Assembly: GCF_041296385.1 (NCBI RefSeq)
Contig: NC_091016.1
Span: forward strand, 19,009,497-19,073,496
Source: Aphelocoma coerulescens
Lineage: Eukaryota > Chordata > Aves > Passeriformes > Corvidae
Direction: 5' to 3'
Length of the DNA stretch: 64,000 nt
Part shown: positions 42,401 to 54,400 of the stretch, piece after piece
Layout: each line of letters begins with the position of its first letter
How positions within the stretch are numbered: position 1 is the first letter of the stretch
The notes under the pieces: model-generated
Databases searched by the model: none
The model's input: only the letters and a program-made list of their open reading frames with translations
What the model was told of the DNA's origin: nothing
Position numbers and translations under genes: made by a program

Positions 42401-45400
42401 AAGAACTTGCAAAGAAGTGTTGATCTGTAGCTTTATTAAATTTCCTGGCTTGCTTATGGCTGCAGTGGGAACAACAGTCACATTCCTGTGTAGTATGTGG
42501 TCAAACCCGAGGCTTTGTTTAGTGCCGTGGCAAATGGCAGTTCTGGGAGCTGGTGGCTATGTCTTTACAGTGTGGCAGAGAGCTAAAAGCTGTGCTTTCT
42601 TCCTTCTGTAGGCAAGCAGGAACGTAGAGCTGAGGAATGGGATTGTACAGGGTCACGCCTACACCGTCACCGGAGCTGTGAAGGTAAGATCAGGGACTTG
42701 TTCTTGCCTGGAGATCTTGCACTGATGATCCACTGCGGGGCAGTTGCACTGCTGTTCTAGTCAGAGTCATTTGAATGAGCTTCACACTTAGGAGGGAGAG
42801 CACATGGTTCAAATTCCAAGAGATGGAAGGAGTTTGGCACAACAAAAAGCGGGAGAATATCTGAATCCATAATGTTTTCTAATGGAAAATGCAACTTGAA
42901 TTTACTTTTGTTTTGGGACACTTCAGCAGCAAATACAACATTTCTGGAGATTTTCATTCCATGCTGACTCTTAAAAAAATGTGCTTTTCTGTTTCAAATG
43001 GGAGTAGAGGAACTGGCTGAAATTGTGGGATTTGTCATATGATGCAAATCTACATTTGTTCAGCTCAATCACAAGCTGCCAAAAATCACTGTGTGAAAAG
43101 TAAATCGCTGGTTCAAGAACAGCGTTTCTCCATCTTTTAAAGCTGCTGTACTCGTGCAGAACTGCTCCTGGCTGGATATTAATATTGATGATCTGAGAAC
43201 CAATTTATCACATGGATCAAAAGAAATTAAGGATTTTTTACAGCCAGAAGTCAGAACATGGTTTAGCCCAGTAAGCTGTAGTGCACACAGGGAGAGTTAA
43301 CAGTGAGGAAGGAAACCAAACAATAGCTATGCTGTCAAGCAAGATAGCTACAACACATTTGATTCTTTGAACCTAAAGTACTTTGGAAAGGGGATGTTGC
43401 TTTCCCTAAGCTGTTTTCTCCGTTATCCCTCTCTCTTTGTTGGTTTTCTGTGTGAGCTTGGCTTTGGTTCGTGTCCCCTCGTGCCATGGCATGCTTGGTG
43501 CCATCATCACAGTCAGTGTGCTGCTTCTTGGAGAACACTTGCTTGTAGCCAAGGGGCTGCAGAATGGACAGGTGGGGGTTGCCAGGCTCCAGAGAAGGCC
43601 CCAGCTGTCTCTTTGCAGGAAAGGGGCAGAAGGGTCTGCAATTCTGTTGGAGGAGAAGCGGGCTGTTCCAGCCTCCTGCTGCTCCTGGTGTGTGCCTAGA
43701 GGAAAGAAACAGTCTTTGCCCCACTTTAAGCAGTGCCAGGGCATCCAAGGGGTTGTCCTGAGGGGAAATGATTGGAGGCTGGGCCTTTTCCTGGGAAAAG
43801 ACTGCCACGGTACTCTTTCCAACACTGCCTGCATGCATACGGAGAGCCAGAAAACAGAGGTTTGCTTCTCCTTTCCACTTCCACCATTCACTGGCAAAAG
43901 GTAATTGCGTCTGACTTAAATCAGTGGCAGCAAAAGGAGGAAAGCACCAGAAACCCCAGCTATTGCAAACCACAGTGCTGTAGATACAGACCCACAGATT
44001 CTGTTCATCATCAGCTCTCTGTGCTGACTGTTGGCTTTCACTCCAGGCAGTCTGGTGACCTCGTTCCTCAAAGTCTCTGCCTTTGCTGACTCACAATTCT
44101 GCATCAGATGTGCAGAATTAGGCACTGGAATTTCCCAAGGCTGTTGAATTCATGCAGTGTGACAGGAATGCTGCTGCTTCTCTCTGTGTCAGCTATTCAC
44201 TATCCTCAGGAAAGCAAAATGGGCGCAGTTTTCTCTCACACATCATTCCTTTGCAATGTAGCAGAAGGCACTGATTTTTCGCTGCTGGGAAAATGAGATC
44301 AGATGTCAAACCTGGTCTCTAAGGTGTAGAGGAAGATCCATTTTATTACCTGTCTCTTCATTGAATATCACAGTTGTGAAAAGCTGTGACTAAGCTTGTT
44401 TTTCTTTCCTCTTTACAGATTCCCTACAAGAATGGCTGGAAACATATCATCAGGATCTGGAATCCATGGGGCCATGGGGAGTGGAAGGGGCCCTGGAGTG
44501 ATGAGTAGGGTCTTAAAGCTTTAATGTCAGAGAGAATCAATCTTTTTATGAGAACTTCTGCCTCGCACCCATTTTAACAAAACAGATTATTTCCAAATCA
44601 GTTCATTACAAGCATTATTTCCATCTGCATAGAGATCCAGTCCAGGGGAAACTAATGCAGCCTCTCTAGGCTCAGGTATCACTACTTGTCTATGTGTATG
44701 CATTTTACCCAGTGCATAATTCTACATAAGTCATGGATGAAAGAGTTCTTATTTTCTGGAGTAAGCTCTGACCATGTCCCTAGATGCTGGCTGGCTGCTT
44801 CTATTGAATTCTCCTGCAGCAATCACACATCCACCTTCCTCCTCTTTCTTCTGCTCCCATGAGTCTGACTGGGAAGAGGATGGTTAGATGAGTCCATGGA
44901 GCAGGGCAGTACTGAACACAGAAAGGGTCCTTGGTTACTGCAAAGGCAAAGTGCCAGGGAATGGCTTGAACTTTTGGATCCTGCATGCAGCTTTGGGGAT
45001 GCAAGGACCACTTCGCTGCCTGTGGGGATAATCTACCATCTCTTTCCTAAGGGAAGGAATGATATGGACTGCAACAGTGTTTTGTAAATAAATAGATGTT
45101 AGTTTTCCTTCTGGAGTTGCATCAGCGTTTCCACGATTAGAGAGATGTTCTTGTGCCACTCTTAGGTTATTTAATAGCATCCCACCCCTCCCTGTTGCTA
45201 GGACCACACACAAGCACTCTGCTGAGAAAAGTCAGGCTAGAGTGTTGCATCTGGAAGGGTTGGTGGGTTGTGCAGAGGTGTCTAAGTCTGGGATAACAGG
45301 TCTCTGCTCAGACAGCATCCTCCCATCCTTTTGGAAGGGTGAACTACAATCCTAACTGTAATTGAAATGTCAGTAGCACATTCACAGGTAAGCTGCACAG

Positions 45401-48400
45401 ATCAATAAATTATTGATTCACATGCTGTTTATTTATCTTAAACTCTGCAGAAAGTACAATTATCACTTAATTATAAACATGCTGCTTGGAAACAACACAT
45501 TTGACTGGGTAATGTGCTCTCTATGTGTCAGTGTAATACCAGTGCTTCACAGTGCTATGCCTTGGTGCCTCACTAACCCCTTCAGCATGGAGACAGGTGA
45601 CCAGGCCAGGGGGGCAGGATTCCTCACCCCAGGGTGGCAGCTCAGGCACAACAAAGGCACAGAGCTCTATTTGCTGGCCTTGGCTATGAAGGTATCAAGC
45701 ACAATCCTGTTCCCAATGTGCAGCTTGTTCACCTCTCCTGATCCCTCATGACTTGAAAGGCTGGTTAGAGAAATGGGCCAATGATGAAAAATTGTGCTTC
45801 ACATCTTGTTGGTTTGTTCTTTTTTGCAGCTCTCCTCAATGGGACCATGTTGAGCCCAAATACAGAGAAGCCCTCCTCAGAAATAAGGATGATGGAGAAT
45901 TCTGGTATTTCCCTTTTGATCCTTTGTCTACCAGGTTTTCTGTTCACTTTCAGTATGAAAAAAGTAATTTTGGCAGTTGTCTCTTCTTGGTGGTGGCTCA
46001 AGGCACCCTTTGTTAGATGTGTGCAAACAGCAAACTGGAGATTGTTCTGGCCCCATGGTTTCAGAGGAAACCAGACCTGAAAAAATGGAGTTGGCCAAGA
46101 TTAAGTAACAGGCTGATAAAAAAAAATGAGAAGTGAGAGAAGTGAAAACCCAGCCCCCTGAGATCTGGTCATTTTGTCCCACTGCCTCTCCTCATAAGTG
46201 TGTGGTTTGAACCTTGGACTGACAGATGCTTGAAGGGGACAGCTGCCTAAGCAGGTCACTGAGCTTGTGCACTTGACTGCTCTGCAGGTGCTTGTGGTTT
46301 TTCACTGCCTCAGATACAGCTTAGCCATGCGTGGGCTGTCCCTTAGAAAAACTGATTGTTCAGAAAGTGCACCCTTGCCCTGTGAGGCTCTCAGGAAAGC
46401 AGGGCAACAGCAGGTGGGTCTGAAGTACACACTTGAGGCTTGAGCAAAGCATGAGTGTGGGACAGAACACTATGGAGTGACAAAGGCAGGGGACAGTGGC
46501 AGAGGTGTGCTGGAGATGGCAGGGCTCCACCAAGACACCCCTGAACTTGCCTTGTGCTTTACTCTGGGCATTAGGGGCAGTTATGGCAGCCCAAGACACA
46601 TTGAGAGCTGACCTCTTCTGCAGAGCTGCAGGTGCCTGCAGTGTTCTCATCAATCCCCTTTTAAAGACATGGGGGTGCCTAACTGGTGTCTTCATGGAAT
46701 CACAGAGTGGGTCAGGCTGGAAGGGACCACAGTGGATCATCTGGTCCAACCTTCCTGCTCAAGCAGGGTCATCCCAGAGCACACATGGCACAGGACAGTG
46801 TCCAGATGGTTTTTGAATACCTCCAGTGAGGGAGACTTCACACCCTCTCTGGGTAACATATTTCATATGTGGTCAGTTGTGCAGTAGAGAAGTTCCTCCT
46901 CATATTCAGGGGGAACTTCCTGTGCCTCAGCTTCTGCCTGTTCCCTCCTGTCCTATTGCTTGGGACCACTGAGCAGAGCCTGGCTCCATCCTCTGACACC
47001 CTCCCCTCAGATACTGACAGACATTGATGAGGTTCACTCTCAGTCATCTCTTCTGGAGGCTGAACAGGTCCAGCTCCCTCAGCCTTTCCTCATAAGAGAG
47101 ATGCTTCTGTCCCTTGATCATCTTCATAGCCCTCCACTGGGTCTGCTCCAGGAGCTCCATGTCTCTCTTGTACTAAGAAGCCCTGAACTGGACACAGCAC
47201 TCCAGACGTGGCCTCAGCAGGGCTGAGCAGAGGGCCAGGACCCCCTCCCTTGACCTGCTGGCAGTGCTCTTCTGTCTTAAACTGAATGATGAGATTTTCC
47301 TCCTTCTCTGCAGGATGTCCTGTGAAAACTTCCAGGAGCAGTTTTCATGGCTGTATATATGTAACAACACCCCAACATTTCTGGACTTTGGAGATGAGCA
47401 CTGCACAACGTGGTCTCTGAACAGCCACATCAACCTGTGGAGCCCAGGCCTTCCCACACGCAGGAACCGCTACTCCCCAGGTAATGGATGCTCACTGCAG
47501 TCACCCGGTCGTCCCCTCCCCTCCACTGATGCTCCCAGTGAAACATTCACTCCGAGCACCGAATTGCAGAGGTATTGATTGCCAGTTGTTAATGCCTGCC
47601 TTTCCCATTACTGCACTTAGCAGCTAAACAGGCAGAAACAAAGCAACAGCACTGGCTGCTGAGTTAAAACAGGAGACTTGTGATTTAGGAACCCTGGACT
47701 CTTTAAGTCAAGATGAGCTTGTGTATCTTCTTTCAGCCAGTTGCAGTAGGTGTTACTAGGGGCCTCAACAGAAAGTCTGGTGTGGCAAATATGCAGTTGA
47801 TTTTACAGAGCAAAAAGTACTATTTAAATGTATGTGAAATGAAAAAGTTGTGCTACAAAGCTCTATTTTTTTAAGGTAAAAAGGTCTTTGAGCTGATAAA
47901 ACCATTGGTTTTACTGCCTGTGCAAGGACTCTTCTGGCATTGTAAGCTCCAATCAGTAGTAGTATTTTTTTTTTCACATTTTTATCTTAATTTATCTCAC
48001 TTTTTTTTTTTTCAGCTGCATCACTATTTGGGCTCCATGTTTTTACTCTAGGATGGTAGTGTGTGATCCACGAAGAGGCTTCTTTTTTTCTCAAATGACA
48101 ATCCTTGACTTAGCAGCAAACAGGTTTTATATTTAAAATATGACACAAAATCTGTGTTTGCTTACAGATTTCAGGCTCCTGCTCCTGATCACCAGGTGTG
48201 ATAACAAAGCAATGCCTGTGCTGCTGCACACCACAGTCACTGGGACTGAGCAGGGGCTGAACTGAGAGTGTGTGGGCAGAGCCATTGTCCTTGGAGCTCT
48301 GTTTTCCAACAGCCCTCTAGTAAAGTTCCTGTCCAAGTACAATCATCCTAATTTGCAGCTTTCAAGGCCACCCAACATGGGGATCTGGCTTAAATTCTAG

Positions 48401-51400
48401 TCTGCTGTTTTCTCCAGTTTGGGTATTTCATTGTTTTTGTTTTTTTTTTTTTTAAATCAGGAGTGCTTCCTGTTAACCAAAGCCTTGGCCAAGAAGCAGC
48501 TGTTTCCCTCTGTTGCTTGACGTTCTGTCTGTCCATCACAAACCCTAGCAGGAGGGAAGGAGAGGACAGCTTTGCACCATTTTGTCCTTTTCTATGTGTT
48601 TATTGTCTCAAAGCTGCAGTCCTTTTCAGCTCAGCCACTGGGGCAGGTGTCTGATTAAGAGTCACTGCTTTTCTGCTGCTGGGAAAGTGTGCCATGTAGG
48701 TGAAGCAGATGTAGGGGGGTTGAGAAATCCGCATGACTTCTGTGACTTTGCCAGAGATTTCTAAAATGATCAATGTGCAATTAGTTTACCTCCAGATGCC
48801 TCAACTTCTAGTGCTAATGTGGAGAGTACGGTGCTCTGTTGTATTGAAAGGATCTTGGAGCAGTGACTGCCTGTTCCTCTGGGTCCACACAAACAAGATC
48901 TTACACAATAGGCTACTGCTGGAACATCTGTGTGCCTACTGTTAACCTATTAACACCTTCTTGGCAGGTGCAGTTTCAACAAACCCTCAGTATTTTTTCA
49001 AAGTGCTAGATCACGACCCAAAAACCTATAATGTAGCAATTTCACTCATGCAAAAACACCCTGAGCATACGCAGGATGAAAAAAACCTGAAGATTGGCTT
49101 TTTCATCACCATGGTAAGCACAATCAGATATCATGTGGGCACTTTTGTTCTCTGTGTGGTTTATTTTACCTGTATGTGGGAGTGAAAGACTGAATTGCCT
49201 TTTGGTCTGTAAAAAGTCAGTATGTGGCGTGAATTTCTGGTTGCCTTCTGTTGTAGAAACTCAGAGTAAAAATAGAATTAAGCAGGCTTAGTTCCTTTTA
49301 TTCATGTCTTAAGGAACAAAGGTGGCACTTTTAGTTCTGTAGCATCCCAAAATAGCCTTGGGAAACTCAGGGAGTCCCCCAGCCAGAAGATGTGCCAGGG
49401 CAATATCCTGCATACCCAGCAGTACTGGTGACATGCTGTGCTGGCTGGGCACAAGGCATGACAGCCAGCACTAGCCACAGCCCTTGAGCAGCACTCCAGG
49501 TATAGCAGGGAAGCAGATGGTCTCTCATTCCCCAAAGTGGGTCTGTCTTGCTCATCCTCCTGTCATCTATCTGAAGAGCCAGGTAAAAACATTTATGAAA
49601 TACATGGGAGCCTTTGCCTGAGACCAGTGCAGAGGAAATCCACTCCGATACCTGGGACCTCCACTACAATTTCTCTGGTTTTTTTTCTTGGTGACTGTCC
49701 AGAGAGGTGCCTTTTCAAGCTGTTCTCAGAGCATTACCAGGCTTACTTTTTATCAGCCTGTTACTTACTGAAAGCACAGGTGCTAGTGTGGATGGATGCT
49801 AGCCTTTCCCAAAGTGTTTTTGTTGTTGGCTGATAAGTGTGGGAGGCTATTGTTCTTAACCCAAAGACTAAAAGGGAGGCAAGGATTGCTATAGCCCTAA
49901 TTTCACATTCTTCTCATTACTGGAGAGGTTTGCCCTAGTCCCAGGCTTTAAATAATTGATGCCATAAGTTTAACAGCTCCTCATAAAGGAAGAGCATGGC
50001 TTTGTAGCTCATAAAAAAAATTTGTCTGAGAAATAAAAAGTGTCATTAAAAGATCATCCCTCCAGCAAGGGGAGTCACTACCCCTATGTGAGGATATCTT
50101 CTGTCCTGTGCAGGTATCAAGCCTGCAGGACTCCGTGGGGCCAGCTGTGCCACTCAGAAAGAGCTGCTGCTCCTGGTAAATGGGGAATTGCTCCTTCCAG
50201 CATCCCCAAAAGTCACCAGACAGGGGGACCCCTGTGTGCTCTTGCACGATGCATGTCCACCTTGATTAGCTACCCATTTTAACAAAAGTGACCTGCACTG
50301 GGAGGTGATGATATAGGTCTTGGGTCCCTCAAAAAAGAGATTATTTAATCAGGAAGCAGTCTAGGAGACAGATTTTCTCTATTCTTGTTTTATATTTAAA
50401 ATTTTTCCTCCCATCCAGTTAATGCTCAGGTGTGTTTTCTCTGTCTTGATATGAGGTGGATCAAGGATGGATAGACCTCAATGAGTTCGTCAAGACTGGA
50501 TGACATGGCCTCTGTGGGCTGTCAGCCCACAGCTCACCTCAGGCTGGCTTTGGGCTCAGGTCACTTGGGTTTCTGACCTTAGGGGTGATCTCCTACACAG
50601 GAGCTGAAGGGCAGGGCCAGAACAGAGCAGTACTGGAGGCACCAGGATTACTGTGGAGCACCTGTACAGTGAGGGCAAGGGAACAGCTATGCTGCTCTGT
50701 CACACCACAGCTTTTATTAATATAACCATATTGGTGGACATTCACACAGAGGACTGTACAGAAAACATTCCCTCATAGACACACATTAAGTATTTTAATA
50801 TGAGAGCTGCTCTACCAGCTCCTTACAGCCAGCCTGGTGTCCTGTCCAGGTAGCAGCAAAAGCCAAATTCAGGAACTAAAACCTGTAGGTGTGAGTGCCA
50901 TTCCTTCAGTTTATTCCCCAGTGTTCAGCCTCAGAGCCTGAGGGCAGTCAGAGCATCTTTGGGTAGAAGTTTACAAGGGGTTGCTTTGCACAAGGAGAGT
51001 GCAGTTGGCAAGATTCATGTGGCTTCACTCTTCCCCCCTGATCTGCTCTCACTGCTGTGATTCATTATCAGCAGCATCCATTGCTCGGTACCTTTTGAGA
51101 TGCATCAAATTGTTGCTGTGAAGTAAGAGGAGTATTATCCCTCGATAATAAAGGATGAGAAGAGAATGCAGTGCAGGCAAGGATGCAAACCGGAATGGAC
51201 ATATCTGATAGCTCTAGGAAGCCTTTGATTAAATATAGACTTGGAACACTAATACATGGCTGTGAGGGAAGTTTAATGTTGTGTGATAGAGCTGAGAAAT
51301 GTATAGAGGCTGATTCTTATCTCACACCGATTTTGATTCCATTGAGATATTAATCTGCTTCTGCTTTTTACCACAAGGAATGTGGAATAAGGCTCAAAAG

Positions 51401-54400
51401 TGGGGAAAAAAAGTATTACACCATTTATTTCTTTGCAGCACTGTCCATTTCTATCTGCTCAAGATCTGACCCATAATATTCAGCAGTCTGTGTACCTCCC
51501 AGCCGTCTGTAACAGTAGTCATCCTGGGGTTTTTTTCCCTTCCAAAATAGCAGTTTTATGTTATTGTCTCCCAAAGGCATGGCTCATAAATAACTCTGCC
51601 ACGCTGTAGAACCATTCTAAATGGAATTTATACACGCTGATATATTTTGGGGAATATGTTAAGGAAGGGTTTTTTATTATGCTATCTTTACATGTCATCA
51701 TAGTAATAGCTGTTGCATTATATTTGTTTCATCTCAGCAAAAAAATACTGGAATAACATGAAATATCAGAATACTCCATTTTCTTGTGACACTTGCTGGT
51801 TTGGATTGTGATTCTTGAAGCATTGTCATCTGGGTGACATGCTTAGAGGACTCTCTGACCCCTCTGAGTCACAGAAGATCTCAGGGAATTTTTTAGTAAG
51901 AGCACTCATCCTTCATTCCTTCATGAACTCCAGTCTGCTTAATGTTAATTGAAGTTCTCTGCAAATCTACTTACATTCATTTTGCCTTCTGTTTCTTTCA
52001 GTTCCTCCACTGTTGAGCAACTTTGATATGTCCTTGAGAAAAGTCTGTCCCCCTGGATGGGCTTTTCAGGCCACTGGGTGTGGGGGCAAGGTGTGATAGA
52101 TGCAGTGTGTATTCAGAGAGGTGTGGGAATGCAAGGCTGCTGTGAGTGTGCTTGCTGATTTCCTTTGGCTCCTAACAGGAAAGGAAGACAGCTGGCTATA
52201 TTTTTCTTTCAGGAGGACTCCAGAGTTCTGAAACAAATTTTTATCCGGACTCGGGATGTGACCAGCTACTTTACCTTGAGCCCAGGAACCTATGCCATTG
52301 TTCCTGCTGGAACAGAGGAGCAAGAATTCGAATTTCTCTTACGAATTTTCATAAAGAATCACGACTATGCCGAGTAAGATGATATGCACTCCTTAAAGGC
52401 CCCAGACTCACAGTGTGCCAGGAATGAACTATTCAATGTCAAGCTAACTGATGTGGCAATTTGCTTTCAGTGTGTCCTTGGAGGGGGTGGGAAGGCACAG
52501 AGGAGTGTAAAACACCGTGTTGAGGTGGATCAGGTGCACAAGGGTGGCCACTGCAGAGCAGGGCAGGAACTCATCTGTAGCCACCAAGGGTCTCAGCTTT
52601 GGTACAAAGAGCCACACAAGGGAGCAATAATTGTGAGATATTTCCTCTACCACTGATTGTGGGGACATTTCTCTTTGCTGAAAGGAGGGCTGGGAGCTTG
52701 TTTTCCTTAATTCTTAACAGCTGTTTGGTAGTTTCTCATGTTCTACTGGCTGGACGCCAGATGGATTATGTCCCATTCTGCTCGGAATGGGGCGTGGAGA
52801 AGCCAAGAGCAGTGGAAGGCCTTGATCCTTTCACTCCATAGACAGGCTGGCAGGGCTCCTTGTAGGTGTGAGAGTGGCCTTGAAGATAAGTTTAGTGGAA
52901 AAATGGTATCTGAGTTCATGCAAAGGTAGCTATTACCACACACACGTTCACATTACCACGTGAATACCTGGGTGTGGTTTACTTCAGGTAAGTGAGCCCC
53001 AGCATTCAGCCTCACCAGATGACCTGCAAGCATCAGCTGTGCAGTGCCTTCTCTTCAGCAAGCTTTTTAGAGGATGTGATCGCAGCTCTTACCTCACTGG
53101 CCCGTATCTTACTAATGAGATTGCTTTCTAGGCTTTGGCTCCTGGCAGAAATAGCCCAGAACCAAGTGAGGCAACTCCTGAGTTATGGAAAGCAAACACA
53201 AGGAGTCCGTGCTGTGGGCTGGACTGCCGTCAGCAGGATGAGTCATGTGTGAGACAGCTCAGCCCTGGAAGTGAGCTTTTCAGGAGAGCCTCTGGCTCTC
53301 ACAGACCTTCCTGAGCTAGGCCAAGTGTGGAGATGACCTTCCAGTGGGTCTTTGCAGCACTTACCTATACAGATGTTACAAAAATAGAACCTAGCTTGTC
53401 TGATTGCTCTACTAAAAGCAAAACTCAAGTACTCAATGTGGTTGCTAAGTGTGTCTTAGAAATGGTGACCCTGGCCCAGTTTCAGGCAGTCTGCAGGCAT
53501 TTAGAAGATGTTGCCTTTTAATAGCCCAGATGCTATTTTTATTCCTGACTGTTAAGCTGGGCAAAGAGAAAGGAGGTGAAAAATGTCTGTGTCTCAAGGC
53601 AGGGAAGCCCTGTCTTCTGCATGGTGAGGTTAGTCCTGGCATGCTCAGCTACCCTTTCTCTGCTGATGGTACCAACAGAGCTGGCTTGGGGAAGGCAGTG
53701 GCCCCAGAGCAGCCAGAGACTCAGACCTGTCTGTGCCTGTTTGCACTGAGAGACCCAGGACTGGTGCAGCAGCCTTGTCTGAACTGGGCCAGGCTGGGCC
53801 ATGGCTGCTGAGCCTGTTGTGGGGCCGTGGGCTGGGTGAGTGCTGCTGCTGGTGCCTGGCTTCCTCCACAGCTGCAAATCAGTGCTCTGGAAAGGCCTCT
53901 TTTCTCCCAGTTTGATTCTTGTAACTCTTTTCTAGGAACTCAAACTCCCTGACTGACCCAGTGCCTCCTATGGTAAGAGTCTGAAAACTGGTGTAGATTC
54001 TGGTGGTGGTGACTGGTTCCCAGAGAGCTGATCATTTGGTCACCTCTACTGGTCATCTCTACTCTACACTTCTTCTTCATCTGCTCTTTTCTCCCTTTAT
54101 CACCCACAACAGTCCCAGAGTCTGACTCTGGCACCCTGCAACCTTGCTGGGAGGGTAGGACACCTCTCTGGAGAGATGGGAGTGACAACAAAGCCCTTCC
54201 TCTTCTCATATGTCTTTTTTAGAGCCTGATTTTTAAGGAAACAGGTCTTATACAGTCCCTTTGTCAGTCTGTCCATGTGTCCTTTTCACCTCATGATCTT
54301 TAACAGTTTGACAAACCAAATATAGGAGGGGAGAGAGCACTTAAAAGATTCTAAATTCTTTCAATGTCTGTAAAATGGGTGTATATCTATGGGGGAAGAG

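Larger units (their letters stand above)
42684..46695 (+). other. Introns around coding exons 7 and 8
   Basis: Outside exons 7 (44419-44504) and 8 (45830-45904) I see no gene. At 43335-43973 long open frames overlap on both strands, but their translations have no family motif and no splice logic, so I leave them out. Confidence 0.65.
47481..52178 (+). other. Introns between coding exons 9 and 12
   Basis: Besides exon 10 (48968-49113) and the tentative microexon (50419-50429) nothing is recognisable. T-runs occur near 47965, 48001 and 48440. A tempting exon at 52002 was rejected because every joinable frame stops. Confidence 0.65.

Noticed and set aside
42800..42816. GGTTCAAATTCC resembling a tRNA B box
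   Set aside because: No A box at the right distance and no cloverleaf can be drawn around it.
43335..43973. Overlapping long open frames on both strands (212, 163 and 155 codons)
   Set aside because: They lie inside a calpain intron, share the same bases in different frames and show no family motif. Stop-poor GC-rich composition explains them.
52002..52045. Possible calpain exon after TTTCTTTCAG, reading [10 protein letters not shown] in one frame
   Set aside because: Joining to exon 10 (phase 0) puts it in another frame that meets TGA at codon five, and there is no good donor. The peptide resemblance is probably chance.
53700..53830. GC-rich GGGCCAGGCTGGGCC similar to a block in the LTR near 22160
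   Set aside because: The match is limited to a simple GGGCCAGGCT-type repeat and does not extend, so it is not a further LTR copy.
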